64,000 nt of DNA from Litomosoides sigmodontis (Eukaryota > Nematoda > Chromadorea > Rhabditida > Onchocercidae): the NCBI GenBank assembly GCA_963070105.1, contig OY718805.1, positions 5,204,001 to 5,268,000 on the forward strand, given 5' to 3'. The notes under the pieces are model-generated. The model was not told the DNA's origin. It saw nothing but the letters and a program-made list of their open reading frames with translations, and ran no database searches. The first letter of the stretch is position 1. Every line of letters begins with the position of its first letter. Positions 13,001 through 25,100 of this stretch are shown one piece after another. The translations under genes and the position numbers were made by a program.

Positions 13001-15442
13001 AACTACCCTTGCTGAATCTTGTCTTTTGAAAGATCTTAGGTTTTCTCGTATCGACCGGGCTGCTGTTGTCGAGTATTTCACCGCTTCAGATTATATGCCA
13101 CGCGTTAGTTTCTGTTCTTAAATTCTCTGTTTTAAGATTCCGGTCTGTTCCCTTTTTTTGTATTCCCACATATCACTTTAATGATTTCAATATTTTGCAG
13201 TCTTTTAATATTTTCAAAAATTCCCGATCATTTTCCTAACTGTGCCCAACTTTTTAAAAAATTTTATTCGGCCACCCTAATTCATGCGTTGCTGAATTCC
13301 CTTCTAACTTTGTCTCATATTTATCAAAAACTTTGAAATAATTTTTTGCACTTTCTTTAATAAACAGTCTACATGTGGATTACTTAAGTGGGATGGTTTA
13401 CATCATCCTGTGTGATATTAGATAAAGACCGATAATGCGAGGGCACATTCCATTATGAAAATCATGCAACTTGCATAAACAAAGTGATAGAAGCTTAAAA
13501 ATCATTCGGTTCCAAAAATTCTAGAGTTTCATAACGAAGTTATAATTTGGTCCTTGCTAAATTAAAATAAGCATTTTCTGGTTTCAGCTGTTTTTCAGGA
13601 ACCCAACAGTTCTCATGAACGCTTAGATAGCGAGGAATATGTACGCATTTTGAATGATGTAATTCATATCAATAAAAATGTGTGTGTTGCACGCTATTTT
13701 AATCATCTAGATAAAGACGTTCCAAGGTAAGCAAAATATAATTTAAGATTCAGTCAAGATTAATCTCTCTCTTTTTATTTTTTCCGTGACGTTTTTCAGA
13801 GGATGGAATGGTCAAAAAAAATTCATTGATGTTTGGCCGGTATTCATACAAAAACCCGGTGAAACAGGACTTGGCTGGGGCAACAGGTGAGTATTTAAAT
13901 TTGATCGTATTTTTATGTCAGATCAGTTGCTCAAGAGTAAATTTTCCGCTAATTTTATTGTTTTCAATTGTTTTTTAATTTCGTTATAAGACGCAGTCAA
14001 TTGCTTCTTTTATTATTTATTAAAATGCTCACCTTTTGTTGGTTACTTCCTATAAAGATTTAAATACTTTTAGTTCTCTTTTCTTGCTCCAAATGGCTTG
14101 CATATTATCGATGAGTACTCGATGGCGTTCATCATCAGTTCTGCGCGTTTTTATCTGTGTTAACAGCCTACAGGTCTCTATTAATTGAGCATCTCGTTTA
14201 TCTGGATTGTTTTTTATTTGTTGTGTATTGATTTTTATTTTTAAACATTTTTATTAAACAATGACCACTTGAAACAATGATTTTTAAACAATGACCACTT
14301 GAATTTTTGCATTAAATTTATGCACACTTTGCAAGATAGTTCAGACATTATGTCTTGCCAATCTGCTGAAATTGAGCAGTTTGGTCATTGTTTAATCAAA
14401 AAACAAGACAGAGTTGTTTTTTTCGCTTGCTCGATAATCTAAGATTGCTTTCGTTCGTAAAAAGCGTTACTTTGTTATCGAGACCAATTTTAAAAGAGAA
14501 TTTAAAGGAACACTGGATTATTATCGGCTAAAATTTCCAATTTTAACCGAAGTCATATTCGTGTATAACTAAGAGTAACGACGAATGGAATTTATTTGAT
14601 AAGAATACTGAATATATTTCCTACTTTACACTTTTTAATTCCCGAAACATGTTTCGTTACAGGATATGCAGAGACGTGAGCGACAATTGAAACAAATGCT
14701 GGCACATCTTCGAATAAATGCTAAATCATTGGTGACACCGTGGGATCATGTTGTTTGCCATCTTGATAATGACAATCCATCAGCTCCATTAAGGTCACTT
14801 GAAAGTTAACGAAATTAATGTTTTTAGCTCTGGTCTGCATTTTCATTTGAAATAATTATTTAAGATATGTTTTAGTGTTTGTAATTTGTACTACTGCATA
14901 ATGCAAGTATAACATACTTCGTTTTGATCTGTTGCAGGGAATCAGTTGATTTACCATTACCTTATTTGAGAGCTCTAAATGATTTAATCAAAAAGAACAG
15001 TGGTGGTGCAGCTGTGTGTCTGTTGAACTTACCAACTCCACCAAAAGACGTAATTTTTTCATCACTTTGATATATGTGGATTGGAAAGCAATTAGTTGTC
15101 TCAAATATTATGACTGCAGTAGAAAAGAAATATAGAAATGATAGGATTTGTGGAAATTGAGACTGTCACGGTGTGGCCTTTTTTGAAGGATTAATACAGT
15201 GACATATATTCACTTTGCAACAATGAAATGACATGTGTGATAAATTAGGAAAAATGATAACGATTAAAAATTAACGTAGACAAAAATTTAAATATCTGTG
15301 TGGCAACAATTGCTGGCAATTTTTTTTTCTTTAGGTCTCACGAAGTGAACAATATTTGGAAGTAATAAGGCACTTCACTGATGGATTACCACCAACATTG
15401 TTAGTACATGGTTTGTCATCCGTTATATCGACGGCACTATAA
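7077..15442 (+). CDS. Cation-chloride cotransporter family protein, SLC12A9 type
   Basis: Multi-pass membrane protein of the cation-chloride cotransporter family. The human SLC12A9 relative is described as a cotransporter-interacting protein and has been linked to lysosomal ammonium handling; the substrate here is not shown by sequence. Twenty-two exons join in frame to 950 aa: 7077-7236, 8396-8458, 8548-8658, 8847-8981, 9043-9168, 9400-9614, 9746-9828, 10105-10214, 10491-10654, 10867-11082, 11366-11490, 11615-11756, 11849-11946, 12091-12253, 12454-12549, 12924-13103, 13599-13726, 13800-13886, 14074-14173, 14663-14793, 14938-15049, 15335-15442. Family landmarks are [31 protein letters not shown] [37 protein letters not shown], the cytosolic [15 protein letters not shown] (from about residue 674) and a C-terminal LLVHG. 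Intron 11 is GC-AG. Exon 5 could extend to 9177 in frame. Human SLC12A9 is about 914 aa, so the length fits. Confidence 0.93.
14254..14302. repeat. Short direct repeat in intron 19 of the SLC12A9-like gene
   Basis: The 19-base string TTAAACAATGACCACTTGA occurs at 14254 and again 30 bases later at 14284. This is a small local tandem duplication inside the intron and has no sign of function. Confidence 0.8.
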
Positions 15443-15511
15443 TGCAGTCTAGGAGCAACAAGGTGCTGTAAAAATTGAGATTGTTAAACGGTTGTGGCCT
15501 TTTGAAGGATT
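15154..15511. repeat. Diverged repeat flanking the last exon of the SLC12A9-like gene
   Basis: A roughly 40-base motif in the last intron (15154-15192: AAATTGAGA, then GTGTGGCCTTTT and GAAGGATT) recurs just after the stop codon (15472-15511: AAATTGAGA, TTGTGGCCTTTT, GAAGGATT). The copies differ by substitutions and small indels. They bracket exon 22, which suggests an old local duplication. Neither copy is in the coding frame of my model. Confidence 0.7.
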
Positions 15512-18500
15512 TTTGGATTTATAGTACACAAATCATGTATATTTTAATTTGGTACTTCATTGACCATATTTCAAAAACTGCTGGTCTACTTTTTGTTGGT
15601 TATAATTTTTGATCGTAAAAAACGATTCACTCTGATTAAGGACCATCAAATCATCCACAATGCTGCGTTCATCAATAAGTTTAACTATGCTGTTCATAAT
15701 GAAATTCTGTTTCTGCTTCGTCATCGCGATAGTTTGGTTCAACGATTAAAAAATCACGTGTTTTTAGCGGGCTTATTTTCTATATTGTAATTTACATTTT
15801 AAAAAATGTGATAAAGTGAAGTACCTTTCTAACATTGATTCGCTGCTATATTTTCTATGTTACTGTAAGCATATTTTTGTGTCTTGATTGTTCTAAAGTC
15901 TCTGAAAGAGGGATGCGAAGTCTATGATTAATTCAGGCGTTTATGATTTTTACTTACTTACTCCTTCCCTACGTACTTAATTTCTGACGTTGTATTTATT
16001 ATGTATTGGAACTACTTCATTATTATTTAGTCATTTCACAGATTTCTCTTTAAATTCTTCGAGTAAACCTTTTCGTTAATCTTGAGGAAACATGTACTCG
16101 CAATGTTCTACTTATAAAAAATTTTTATTCCTTTGAGAAACTATGACTTTGTCGAGGTTGAAGAGAACCAATTAATCATGTTTTGGAACTTCGTGTAGTG
16201 ATTATTAGGAAAATAATTCTTCCACTTGAATTTCACCGGAAAAGAATTGCTTCGTTAAACAGTGAATCATCACTTAAAAAGGTAGGCCAAGAATTTTGCG
16301 CGAGTAGCGTCGTTCGTCAAAGTATTGACTATTTGCACTGAAATTTCCCATTTGGCGGTGCAGACTTGGAGTGGGATGTTATCGCACTTTCCTCAACATA
16401 CGTGTCATCCCGTGACTGCACTCATCCATTTCTTAGTGATTGTAGTTTCCCATGAACCAGGAATGAAATTTTTGGATGTTTTTGAAGTTAACGGAGTTTT
16501 AATGTAAAGAATGGAATTCATTGGAATGGAACGTTTTTGAAGTAGAACCAACCGTCCGTGAGGGAAGGCGCCACTTTGTTTTTCTTTTTACGTCCCACTT
16601 TCTTGCTTCTGATTTTTCTTATTGATGCTCTGCTCTTATCGAGATATGGTGAGCGTATGTATAATGTACTAACTCCACCTTACTAATTAATTTCACAAAT
16701 GGCGACGAATTCTCTCCGAAGTAGATATTGCTCACCTCTACGAGGATGCCATAATTCCTCACTGTTAATGCGATGGCAATGATGACTACATCAAACAGGA
16801 ATGGTTATAGAAAATTTCTTTTATTATAGGAAGAAGTGAAGAGGCGAAACTGAAAACACTTGAATGGGCGAACTATTAAATTAAAAGTAAATCCAGCACT
16901 GTGGATGTGAAGCAGCAGTTTCATCCTGTTATTTTTGATAAAGACTTGAAGTCGTATTTTTTTTCTTAATCGTAGTCTTCTCTAAATCTGTATCATGAAA
17001 ATCTCAGACTGAAAATCAGACAGGCAGTTTTCTGAATTTCCAAGTCGCTATTATCCACCCGACAGTTTTTTGAATAGGTTAATCCTTCGAAGTCGTCCAA
17101 ATCAAATCGCTGGAAACTGCACTGAAAGCGCCATAATCAGTTGGTCCGCCCGTCAGTTACCGCCCTGCGCTATTGCAACACAATGTTAAGACAACATTCT
17201 GGCGAACTATCTGTAAACCTGTGGTCTTACAATGGTTTGCTATTTTATTAAGTTCTGATTGTTGTGACATATCGCGGGGTGCATTACAATGATAAGGTTC
17301 TTGTGAACATATTTTGGTTTAAAAATAGCTCGTTAAGCACTCAGTGTTCACGTCTTTTATCCGACAAATGTTATCTAAAGTCGGTCAGTTCTGTGAGTTT
17401 CATCGATAAACATATTTACCGACCAACTTTTCATCGTTGCTATTTGGTTTGGGCGCTGAAATTCTTGCTGGTATGTATATTGAAATAAATTCATTACTTT
17501 GGGCGACAAGTTATGCTTCTCGTGTAACTCGTTTGGGGCAGAAGTGTCTGTCCAACTTATTTTCTCTCTCTCATTAAATTAGAAAAAGTGATGTAATAAA
17601 GGATACCTGCAATTACTTGCTAGGATGGCATTCGACGTTCAAGGAAGACAGGCACCTTTTGCTGCATGGCAAGGTTTGGAAGTGTTCGAAAAAAAGAGTG
17701 ATGTGACTAACTTGTGATTCATTTAACTTCAATATCCATATTTGACATTTTTTAAACTAGTATTGTTGAATGGTAAGTCGCCTTGATTTGAGTATTCCAA
17801 TGACAAATTTCGTTTAAATGGTTTTAAGTAAAATTGCTAGAAGTTTTTATAAACTAATGGGAGTTTCGCCGAGATAGTGGTTGGAGGAAGTGTGCTCTGC
17901 AAATTGATGAAATCAAGAAGTAGGGAGTAGAGAGAGGAATAGGGAGTGAAAGGCACTGTAGATTAATATGTTTATCGTGCGATCACCTTATCAGTATTAC
18001 AGATTAATTGATATATTCATCACAAAGTGGTGAACGTGCCTGCCACATTGGAGCGACTGTTGAGAAGTGATTGAAGAGTGACCAGGAATTTAAAGAAATT
18101 GCAAAAAGTTTCTTGTTTCAGCATGCAAATGAGCCAGTTGGAATTGGAAAATAATTTATAATCAACAGCAGAACTATAAAAGATTACAAACAAACTACAG
18201 CATATTTCACGATGGAATCGATGGGAAATTAACTGTAAAATATTTCAAGATAAATCAGGTGGAAAGTTGGCCAGCTAAAATTCTTACTTCCTTTAGCTTT
18301 CCTTTTTACAGAACATTTATACAAATAGTATGCAGGATTTGCGAAACAGAAGCATATACAAATTTGAAATGCTCGCTCAAATTGAGTGATAGTGTTACAA
18401 AATTTAGAAAAAGATATTGGAAATTATTTTTCAAATCATATGGAGATATCTAACTTTTCCAACATTAAATTACACCTTTAAAACACTTCAAATTTGGAAG

Positions 18501-19283
18501 TTCCAAGAATGAACTTTAAATATTGGAGCGATACAAGCAGCGTAATGATAAATCTGATATTGAAATGAACATTTATTTTATAAAATGAGTGACTGCGATT
18601 TGGTTTAATGAATGAGAGCAGTGCGAAAGTTGAGTGAAATTGAAAACAACAATTGTAATTGGTGGATGAGGCAGTTTCAGATGAAGTGATATCTGGCAGA
18701 AATGAGGAGGACGAATAAAACGCGTGGAGTGAGCGAATCGAATTGCATAAAAATGAAGTCGAACTGTTAATCCCACTAATTTTCTGACTGTTCGTTCACT
18801 GCATTAAAGCATTTACTTGAAAATACTTCCATGTGTTTTTTCAAAATTTCATAAAAAATGCAAAAGTGTTTGAAAGACAGGAAGATGCCACACAATATCG
18901 ATGTTAGTGAAATTTTCTTGAATTTTATTGCAGTCTAAGAATTAGGCGCTTATGCTTGAGGTAAATGAGTGAAACTCATAGGATCACTGTGAAAATAAGA
19001 CTGTAAAAAACAAGTATTTGGGAAAAGCATTGACCATATGTGCAAAGGACAAGAGTACGCATTCTTTCAATTCCGTATTTACGTCCTTGGCACTAATTTA
19101 AAATTCAAACAAGTTTTGCTCTTCAAGGAATCACCGAAACAAGAGGATAAAAGTATTCGTTTTGGAGTGTAGCAGTCTTTCACTTCAGAAAAAAGGTAGG
19201 ATTAAGAAAACAGGGAGATGAAGTCACAATCTAAATTGAACCAAAAATTTTGGTATAAAAAGTAAAGAGCAAACGCTATTTTG
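15443..19283. other. Tail-to-tail intergenic region, 3.8 kb
   Basis: This lies between the 3' ends of the plus-strand cotransporter and the minus-strand EGF gene. I found no exon set with family similarity. Open frames near 16325-16507 and 17264-17488 carry no motif and no consistent splice context. The interval holds both 3'-UTRs and otherwise featureless AT-rich sequence. Confidence 0.55.
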
Positions 19284-21356
19284 CTAAACATCAGTGCCTG
19301 CATCGGAACTAACCCTACTAGGTTTACTTTTACACTTCTTGATATAAATGGTAATTATTGCCGCAATAAGTATCGTAGAAAAGGATGCTGCTGAAATTAC
19401 TAAAATAAGTGACCACAGCGTGACCGCTTTCGAATTTCGTACGGCTACCAAAGAATTTTCTGTAGCGATCAATTTACAATCGCCATCGATCAACTGATGC
19501 CCTTAAAAGTATGGCGGCATTTATCACTAACACATTTTCGCATGCTTGCTAGATTTCAAGGTAAATCTGACGATCGGGACGGTTGTCCTCTGAACAGCTC
19601 ACAATTCTTACTACTTTTTAAACAATGCATTTGTTGAAATTGACCATCAGCTATGCTCGTATATGAGAGAGAGAGGGAGAGATTCTTTACAGTAATAAAG
19701 GGTTATTTTTTAGGATCTTTTAGCGACCTAACTGCCTTTACCGCGTCCCCTTATTAATTCCCCTAATAAATATAAAGTGAAATCTACCGTAAGCACATTG
19801 ATTACAGTCTTCGCCGGCCCAATTTGGTGCACAGGAACAAATATTTTCAACCGTAATGCTACCATGGTTACATTCGATTACCGTTTCACAAAATGGACCG
19901 GTAAAACCAATGTCACAGAGACAGAAGCTACCCATCTGAAGGAGAAACAATGAGTCTCGAATTTCTAAAGCAAAAAGCGAGAATTTTTTGTCTTTCCGAG
20001 AAATTTCTTATCAATTTAAAAACAAACTAAAAAGAATTTCCTTTAGTAAACCAAAACTTCGCGAATCTTCGGGATTCTGGAAGATGCACGTTCCCTTCTT
20101 CCTTACCTGCTCGCCGGATCCAACAGAAACCCCATTGTGGCACATTCGAGACTGACAAAATATCCCGGTCCATCGGTCTTCGCATTTACACCGACCATTT
20201 TCCAATTTCCCTTTTCCTTCGATACATTGTGTTACCGTTTCACATCTCTCACCTGTTTTAAGTTGATGAATTAATCACTTATGTTATTCGCCGATAAGTG
20301 AAGTGCAACTACTACACTAAGTGTTACAGAACTTGAAGTAACTCAGAGCATTTGTTAGTTTGAACCTGTTAGCATCAAATTTTCTTTAGCAATGAAAGTA
20401 TTTCATCGAAATTAAATTATTAAGATTGCTACGGATGACTAGTTAAGCAGATTACCAGTTAAACCGTACGGACAATGACATTTGCCGGTTTTCGATTTTC
20501 TGCCGCCGTGTAAGCACGGTTCGATTTCGCATGCTTCACCTTCAAATCGCTCTCGACAGTGACATCTGCCCTGCAAGTTCAATCTGTCGTCTCGCTGAGT
20601 ACAGCAGCATGCAATATTTAAAATTACATTCTTTTAAAATGCCAACTGTAATATGCAGGCTAACAATCTCGACTAACAACATAGCTAACACACGTCCGCT
20701 TACGTCATTTAAATTTCCTGAAACAATTCGCAAGTGGTTGCTAATGAGAGCTTTTTTAATGCATCAGTACACATGTAATTAATATTTATTTCCTGTGACG
20801 GTTCAATTTTTCAGACAACTTCGAGGTCGCTTTGCGCAATCCGAATATTACTGATGGAGATATGATCACACACATGATAGATATATTGGATGATAAACTC
20901 ATCTAGAATAATAATATATATCACAGATCTTGCATAAAATTTTCCGAAGGATGTCTCTTAGGAATCCGGATTTAAATCACTTTTTTTATAATTCTGTATT
21001 TTATCCATAATTTGATTATCTTGAAATGCAGGACATTCAATTGCGAAAAGGCTCGGTGCGAAGTTTAAAATGACGAAATTGAAATTAAACAGATCAAAAA
21101 TACAGAAAATAAAATTTCCTTTAGGCAATGTTACAACTTTCTTCGCTGACTGTTTGAAAATGAAATGGCTAACATTAATCAATGAGCCGCCATTGAAGCA
21201 CGAAAAGTTCGTTCGACCGTACTGACTGCCATGCTCCACTGAATTTCTTCCATTGCCAAAAGCTGGGTTAGCTATTACCGTGATTTCAGAGGTTTGAAAA
21301 ATAATCAGGAACGCAAGGAGGGGAGGTATCGTGCAGCAGCAGAAATCGGCCGACAT
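19284..21356 (-). CDS. Small type I membrane protein with five four-cysteine EGF-like modules
   Basis: Likely cell-surface or secreted-domain protein; I do not recognise a specific family member. Five exons join in frame to 269 aa: 21174-21356, 20456-20570, 20107-20252, 19788-19935 and 19284-19501. The N-terminus (MSADFCCCTIPPLLAFLIIF) is a signal peptide. Five modules follow, each with the pattern C-x(9-16)-C-x-C-x(8)-C and the EGF signature GFTGPFC or close variants (YGLTGERC, RWTGIFC, WAGEDC), then one extra cysteine pair. A hydrophobic segment at about 225-248 (LWSLILVISAASFSTILIAA) and a short basic tail KKCKSKPSR end the protein at TAG. A TTTCAG acceptor ending at 21375 lies just upstream of the ATG and could be a spliced-leader site. 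Exon phases all agree, so the model is good although the function is unknown. Confidence 0.82.
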
Positions 21357-21921
21357 AACCGCCTTTTCAGCGTTCTGAAATTTTAATCTCATTCAACTGA
21401 TAAATTCAACAGAGAAGTTTGATTTGATTGAACGTAACATAACCAAACATAGAGTGTATTTAGCAGCTCTTCTGCTGATAAACAGTGTATTATTGAAATC
21501 ACTTAATTCATTTCAAAGTATAAGATTTACTGAGAAGATTGGTTTCCAATTCTGTCCTACTTCAAATGATGAAATGTGATTATGAAAACACTCACTCATT
21601 TTACACTCATTTTTTAATATTTCATGCAAAGCGCACAGTCTTAAGTAATCTCTCTCTGTACCTAAGCTTATCAAAAGAGAAGTTACGAAAGCTTATGGAC
21701 CCTACGCAGATATTGATAAATAGCTTTGATTGAATGATTTCCTCGAATAGGAGAACCGATCACTGAAATAAAAGATTTTGACTGCGTAATATGCAAAATC
21801 TCGTACATTCAACCCACAAGAGCAAGAGGTTTTAAATACAATTCTTACAAAATTCACTCAAATGCTTAACTTCGATTGCAATTGAAGTGGAACAGAAATA
21901 AAAATCAAAAATACTTATTTA

Positions 21922-22167
21922 TTAGTGATTGCCAGGGCGATATGTGCTTGTCAATTTATCAATTTTTGGCTTATCAAATATTCTAAATGCTATTTGAATA
22001 GCACAAAGGAGGGAAAATATCCATCCGAAAACTGCGTCACCCCTTAATGTTCGACGAATTGTACGAAATAAATTTTTTTCGCCGAAATGTGCACGTAAGG
22101 GCAAGTATGAGATGACATTGATGAAAGAAACGTGCAGATTCAGTTGTCTTCGATGGCGTTTTCCTAC
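21922..22167 (-). other. Unassigned open frame, possible terminal exon upstream of the EGF gene
   Basis: An 81-codon open frame without an ATG reads through a basic stretch and a hydrophobic helix (GWIFSLLCAIQIAFRIF) to the end DKPKIDKLTSTYRPGNH and a stop. An AATAAA signal overlaps the stop codon (21918-21923, minus). It could be the last exon of a small membrane protein gene on the same strand about 550 bases upstream of the EGF gene, which would allow an operon. I found no upstream exons and no recognisable family. A chance frame is quite possible. Confidence 0.2.
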
Positions 22168-25100
22168 TTACTTTTTAATAAGGCTACCTTCGGGTAAGTT
22201 GAAAGAAATGTAAATTAGCAAAAGCTTTATTACGACTAAACAATAAACTTTGATCTTTGAAAGTTAACCAGACATTCAAGCTGGTTGCAAGCAGCATGAC
22301 GTGCTGAGAGCGCAACTGTCAAAATCGAAAATTAGGACATCCATTGGGACATTCCATGCAACTTAAATTATCCTAATTGATCCAATTTTATTTTCTTCGC
22401 TATCTCATAATAAATGAATGGATTTATGCACATAACACCTGATGAGCATGAACGATTATTAATACCTCAGACTTCAGTTAAATTCTAGAAATTCTATCTA
22501 TCAGTGAGCGGTAGGGTTCGACAACGGTCTGCAACATCAGCGGTCTAAAAAATCGCATGAAAGCAGGGATAATGAATGAGTTTAGAGAAATTAATTTAAT
22601 GAATGCTTGAAAGTGAGCTTTAAAGTATTACAGAGAATTCCGACACTATAAAATTTTAATCTTTACGGTTTATACAATTGGCATATTCGCAACAAAACAA
22701 TTATCATTAGAAATTGTGAGAAGAACATACGATAGGAAGGAAAGGCGAAATGAAGACATCTTTTACTGGCAATTTCAATAGACGGAACGGTTTGCTGCCA
22801 TCAAGCGGTAAGTAAAAGGGAAATTATTTACGTAAATAGGCGCGGTCAGTGGAACCTATCAGTGAGTAAACCCGATTGGGACAATTTGCTAATCACATTT
22901 TGTTGCTGCTATTTTAATCAAATTTTAATAGGATTTGTCTTCTCGTGTGCTCATAAGACTCTTCATTTCGAGCAATAATTTCTACATAACTGAACTGGAA
23001 TTGACAGTTCAATTTCCAGAAAGTATCAATCGTTGAGGAAGACATCTCAAAGTAATAAGACATTAGCAAATAGCTCAGTTCAGGTTGCATTAAATTCAGT
23101 CCATTTCTTCAAAATTATATTTTTTACTGTCCTGTTCACTTAAATCGATTATCTAATAAAATGAAATTTTGAAAATAAAGGTAACTCCTCAAACAAACAC
23201 TCCTGAAATTTCTTATCAGGATATTTTTTTCATGCACTAGAACTTTCTGCACAAATTTCGCTGTTGAAATTCCCAACTCTTATCATTTGCACAGCTAATA
23301 TCGTCGGGTAAAAGTTCAGGGATGTCCGTCAACTAGCCTCCTGATAGGAATCAATCCCCGGTGGGATGCTTCAACTTGAGTGATCGCAAATGCATCTTGC
23401 ATTCTCAAACTTTGCTTCATTAAGGCGTGTAATCTGAAAGCTCTCAGCAATAACTAACAGTTGCTGCGCCCTTGCTCACTAGTTATGATAAGTAATCGTA
23501 GGCGATGAGTAAGCATACGGCGATGAGTAAGAATAAAATGAGAATACGAACTTTATTTTTCAACCAACCATCACCAATATTATCATCCAAATGTAGACTG
23601 GACAGAGGTCATTTTTGAGAATGATTTTGCGTTTGATTTCAGACGGTTCGCTTTGTGTGGAGTAACAGGCGCAAACAAATGCACGCAATGCAGCATAAAA
23701 AAGGTTGCTTAAAAACTGGCATCGTGGGGTTGAGCTTGCGGAATTGAGAAGCGTACAGAGGGGAAAAGAAATGCGACAATTATAATTACACTTTTGAATG
23801 TGAGATATGTGACCACGCCTGGATTACCTGAGACAAAAGACTTTTCAAACACACACACGCACGAATATGATGGAATTAAAATAATCATTTTCTCCTGTTT
23901 TAATTCGCGAAAAAAAATTTCATAACGAATCAAATAAAAAAATAGCGGTAATTTGAGTGAATTTAACGGAAGAACGAACCTCTTAATGAGCTTTGCAAGA
24001 AATTTTCAGGTTAGAAGAATATTTAGGTCAACGACCGAGTTGTCACAGATTCTTGTTTGTGGTTACTTTTCTAAATTGGATTGCTAATTGCGTGTATCGT
24101 TTATTCCATCTTGCCTTGTTAATCACACCAGAAGAATCGGTGGAAGTGCAAATGTCATTTTTAACTTTCTTCCTTTTATGAATGTTCGTTGTGCCAAAGG
24201 TATTCCTTGTTATCGCTTCCTCTCAGTGGAAAATATTCAATAGAAAATTAAATGTGAAAAACTTTAATTACTTTAATTGGAGAAATCCTTGGCTAGTACA
24301 GACATTGCTTTCTATAGAGACTTCCGCAATAGTAATTTATTTAGAAGTCATAAACTGTAGAAATCGAAAGATCAACACATAATGACGGAGCGTTTTGAAC
24401 AATAGCAAGTGCTCAAAGATCAAAGATTATTAGGGTGATTTAAGGTGAAGCATAGTAACAACTTGAAGTAAGAAGTAAGAGGTCCTGAACGAAGGAAGGG
24501 GTCAGGGAGGTTGAGGTGGAATGACGTAGGTCAATGGCAAGATAATCAACATTAAAGCACACATCGTTGTCCATTACTGCATCGTTCAACTGAAAAAGAT
24601 GGCGAACAAGAATTTCCCTCATCTTTTCGTGCACGAACAGAACGGTCCAGCAAGCATTGAGCACAAAATAATTCGAAAGATTTTGAAATGGCACCAACTA
24701 AAAATGGGTTTGCTTGCCTTTTGATGAAATGAATAGAAGAGAGTTGTGAGGGAGGAGATTTCACTCTTTTAATTTCACTCGCGCATGCGGTAAGCAACAA
24801 AGAAACAGTGGAACGCGATGGAAAGGCGATGGGAAAGGGTTAAAAGAATGAAAAGAAAACTGAATAATGCTAAATGTATTCTGTCATTTAGCCACGAGCA
24901 GTTCAAATGAACACTTCAAAAGTGTCAATGAATGATAAAACTGCAACGATTTCTCTTGGGATTAATATTGATGGTTGGGATGGATCAACTTCGCACTAAA
25001 ATTATCTAATTTCTTACGTCTGTAATATTTTTCCCAAATTTGATAACTAAATTTTTCCCGTTTAATTTAGGACTTAGTGGCATGCACGATATGATGCGAA

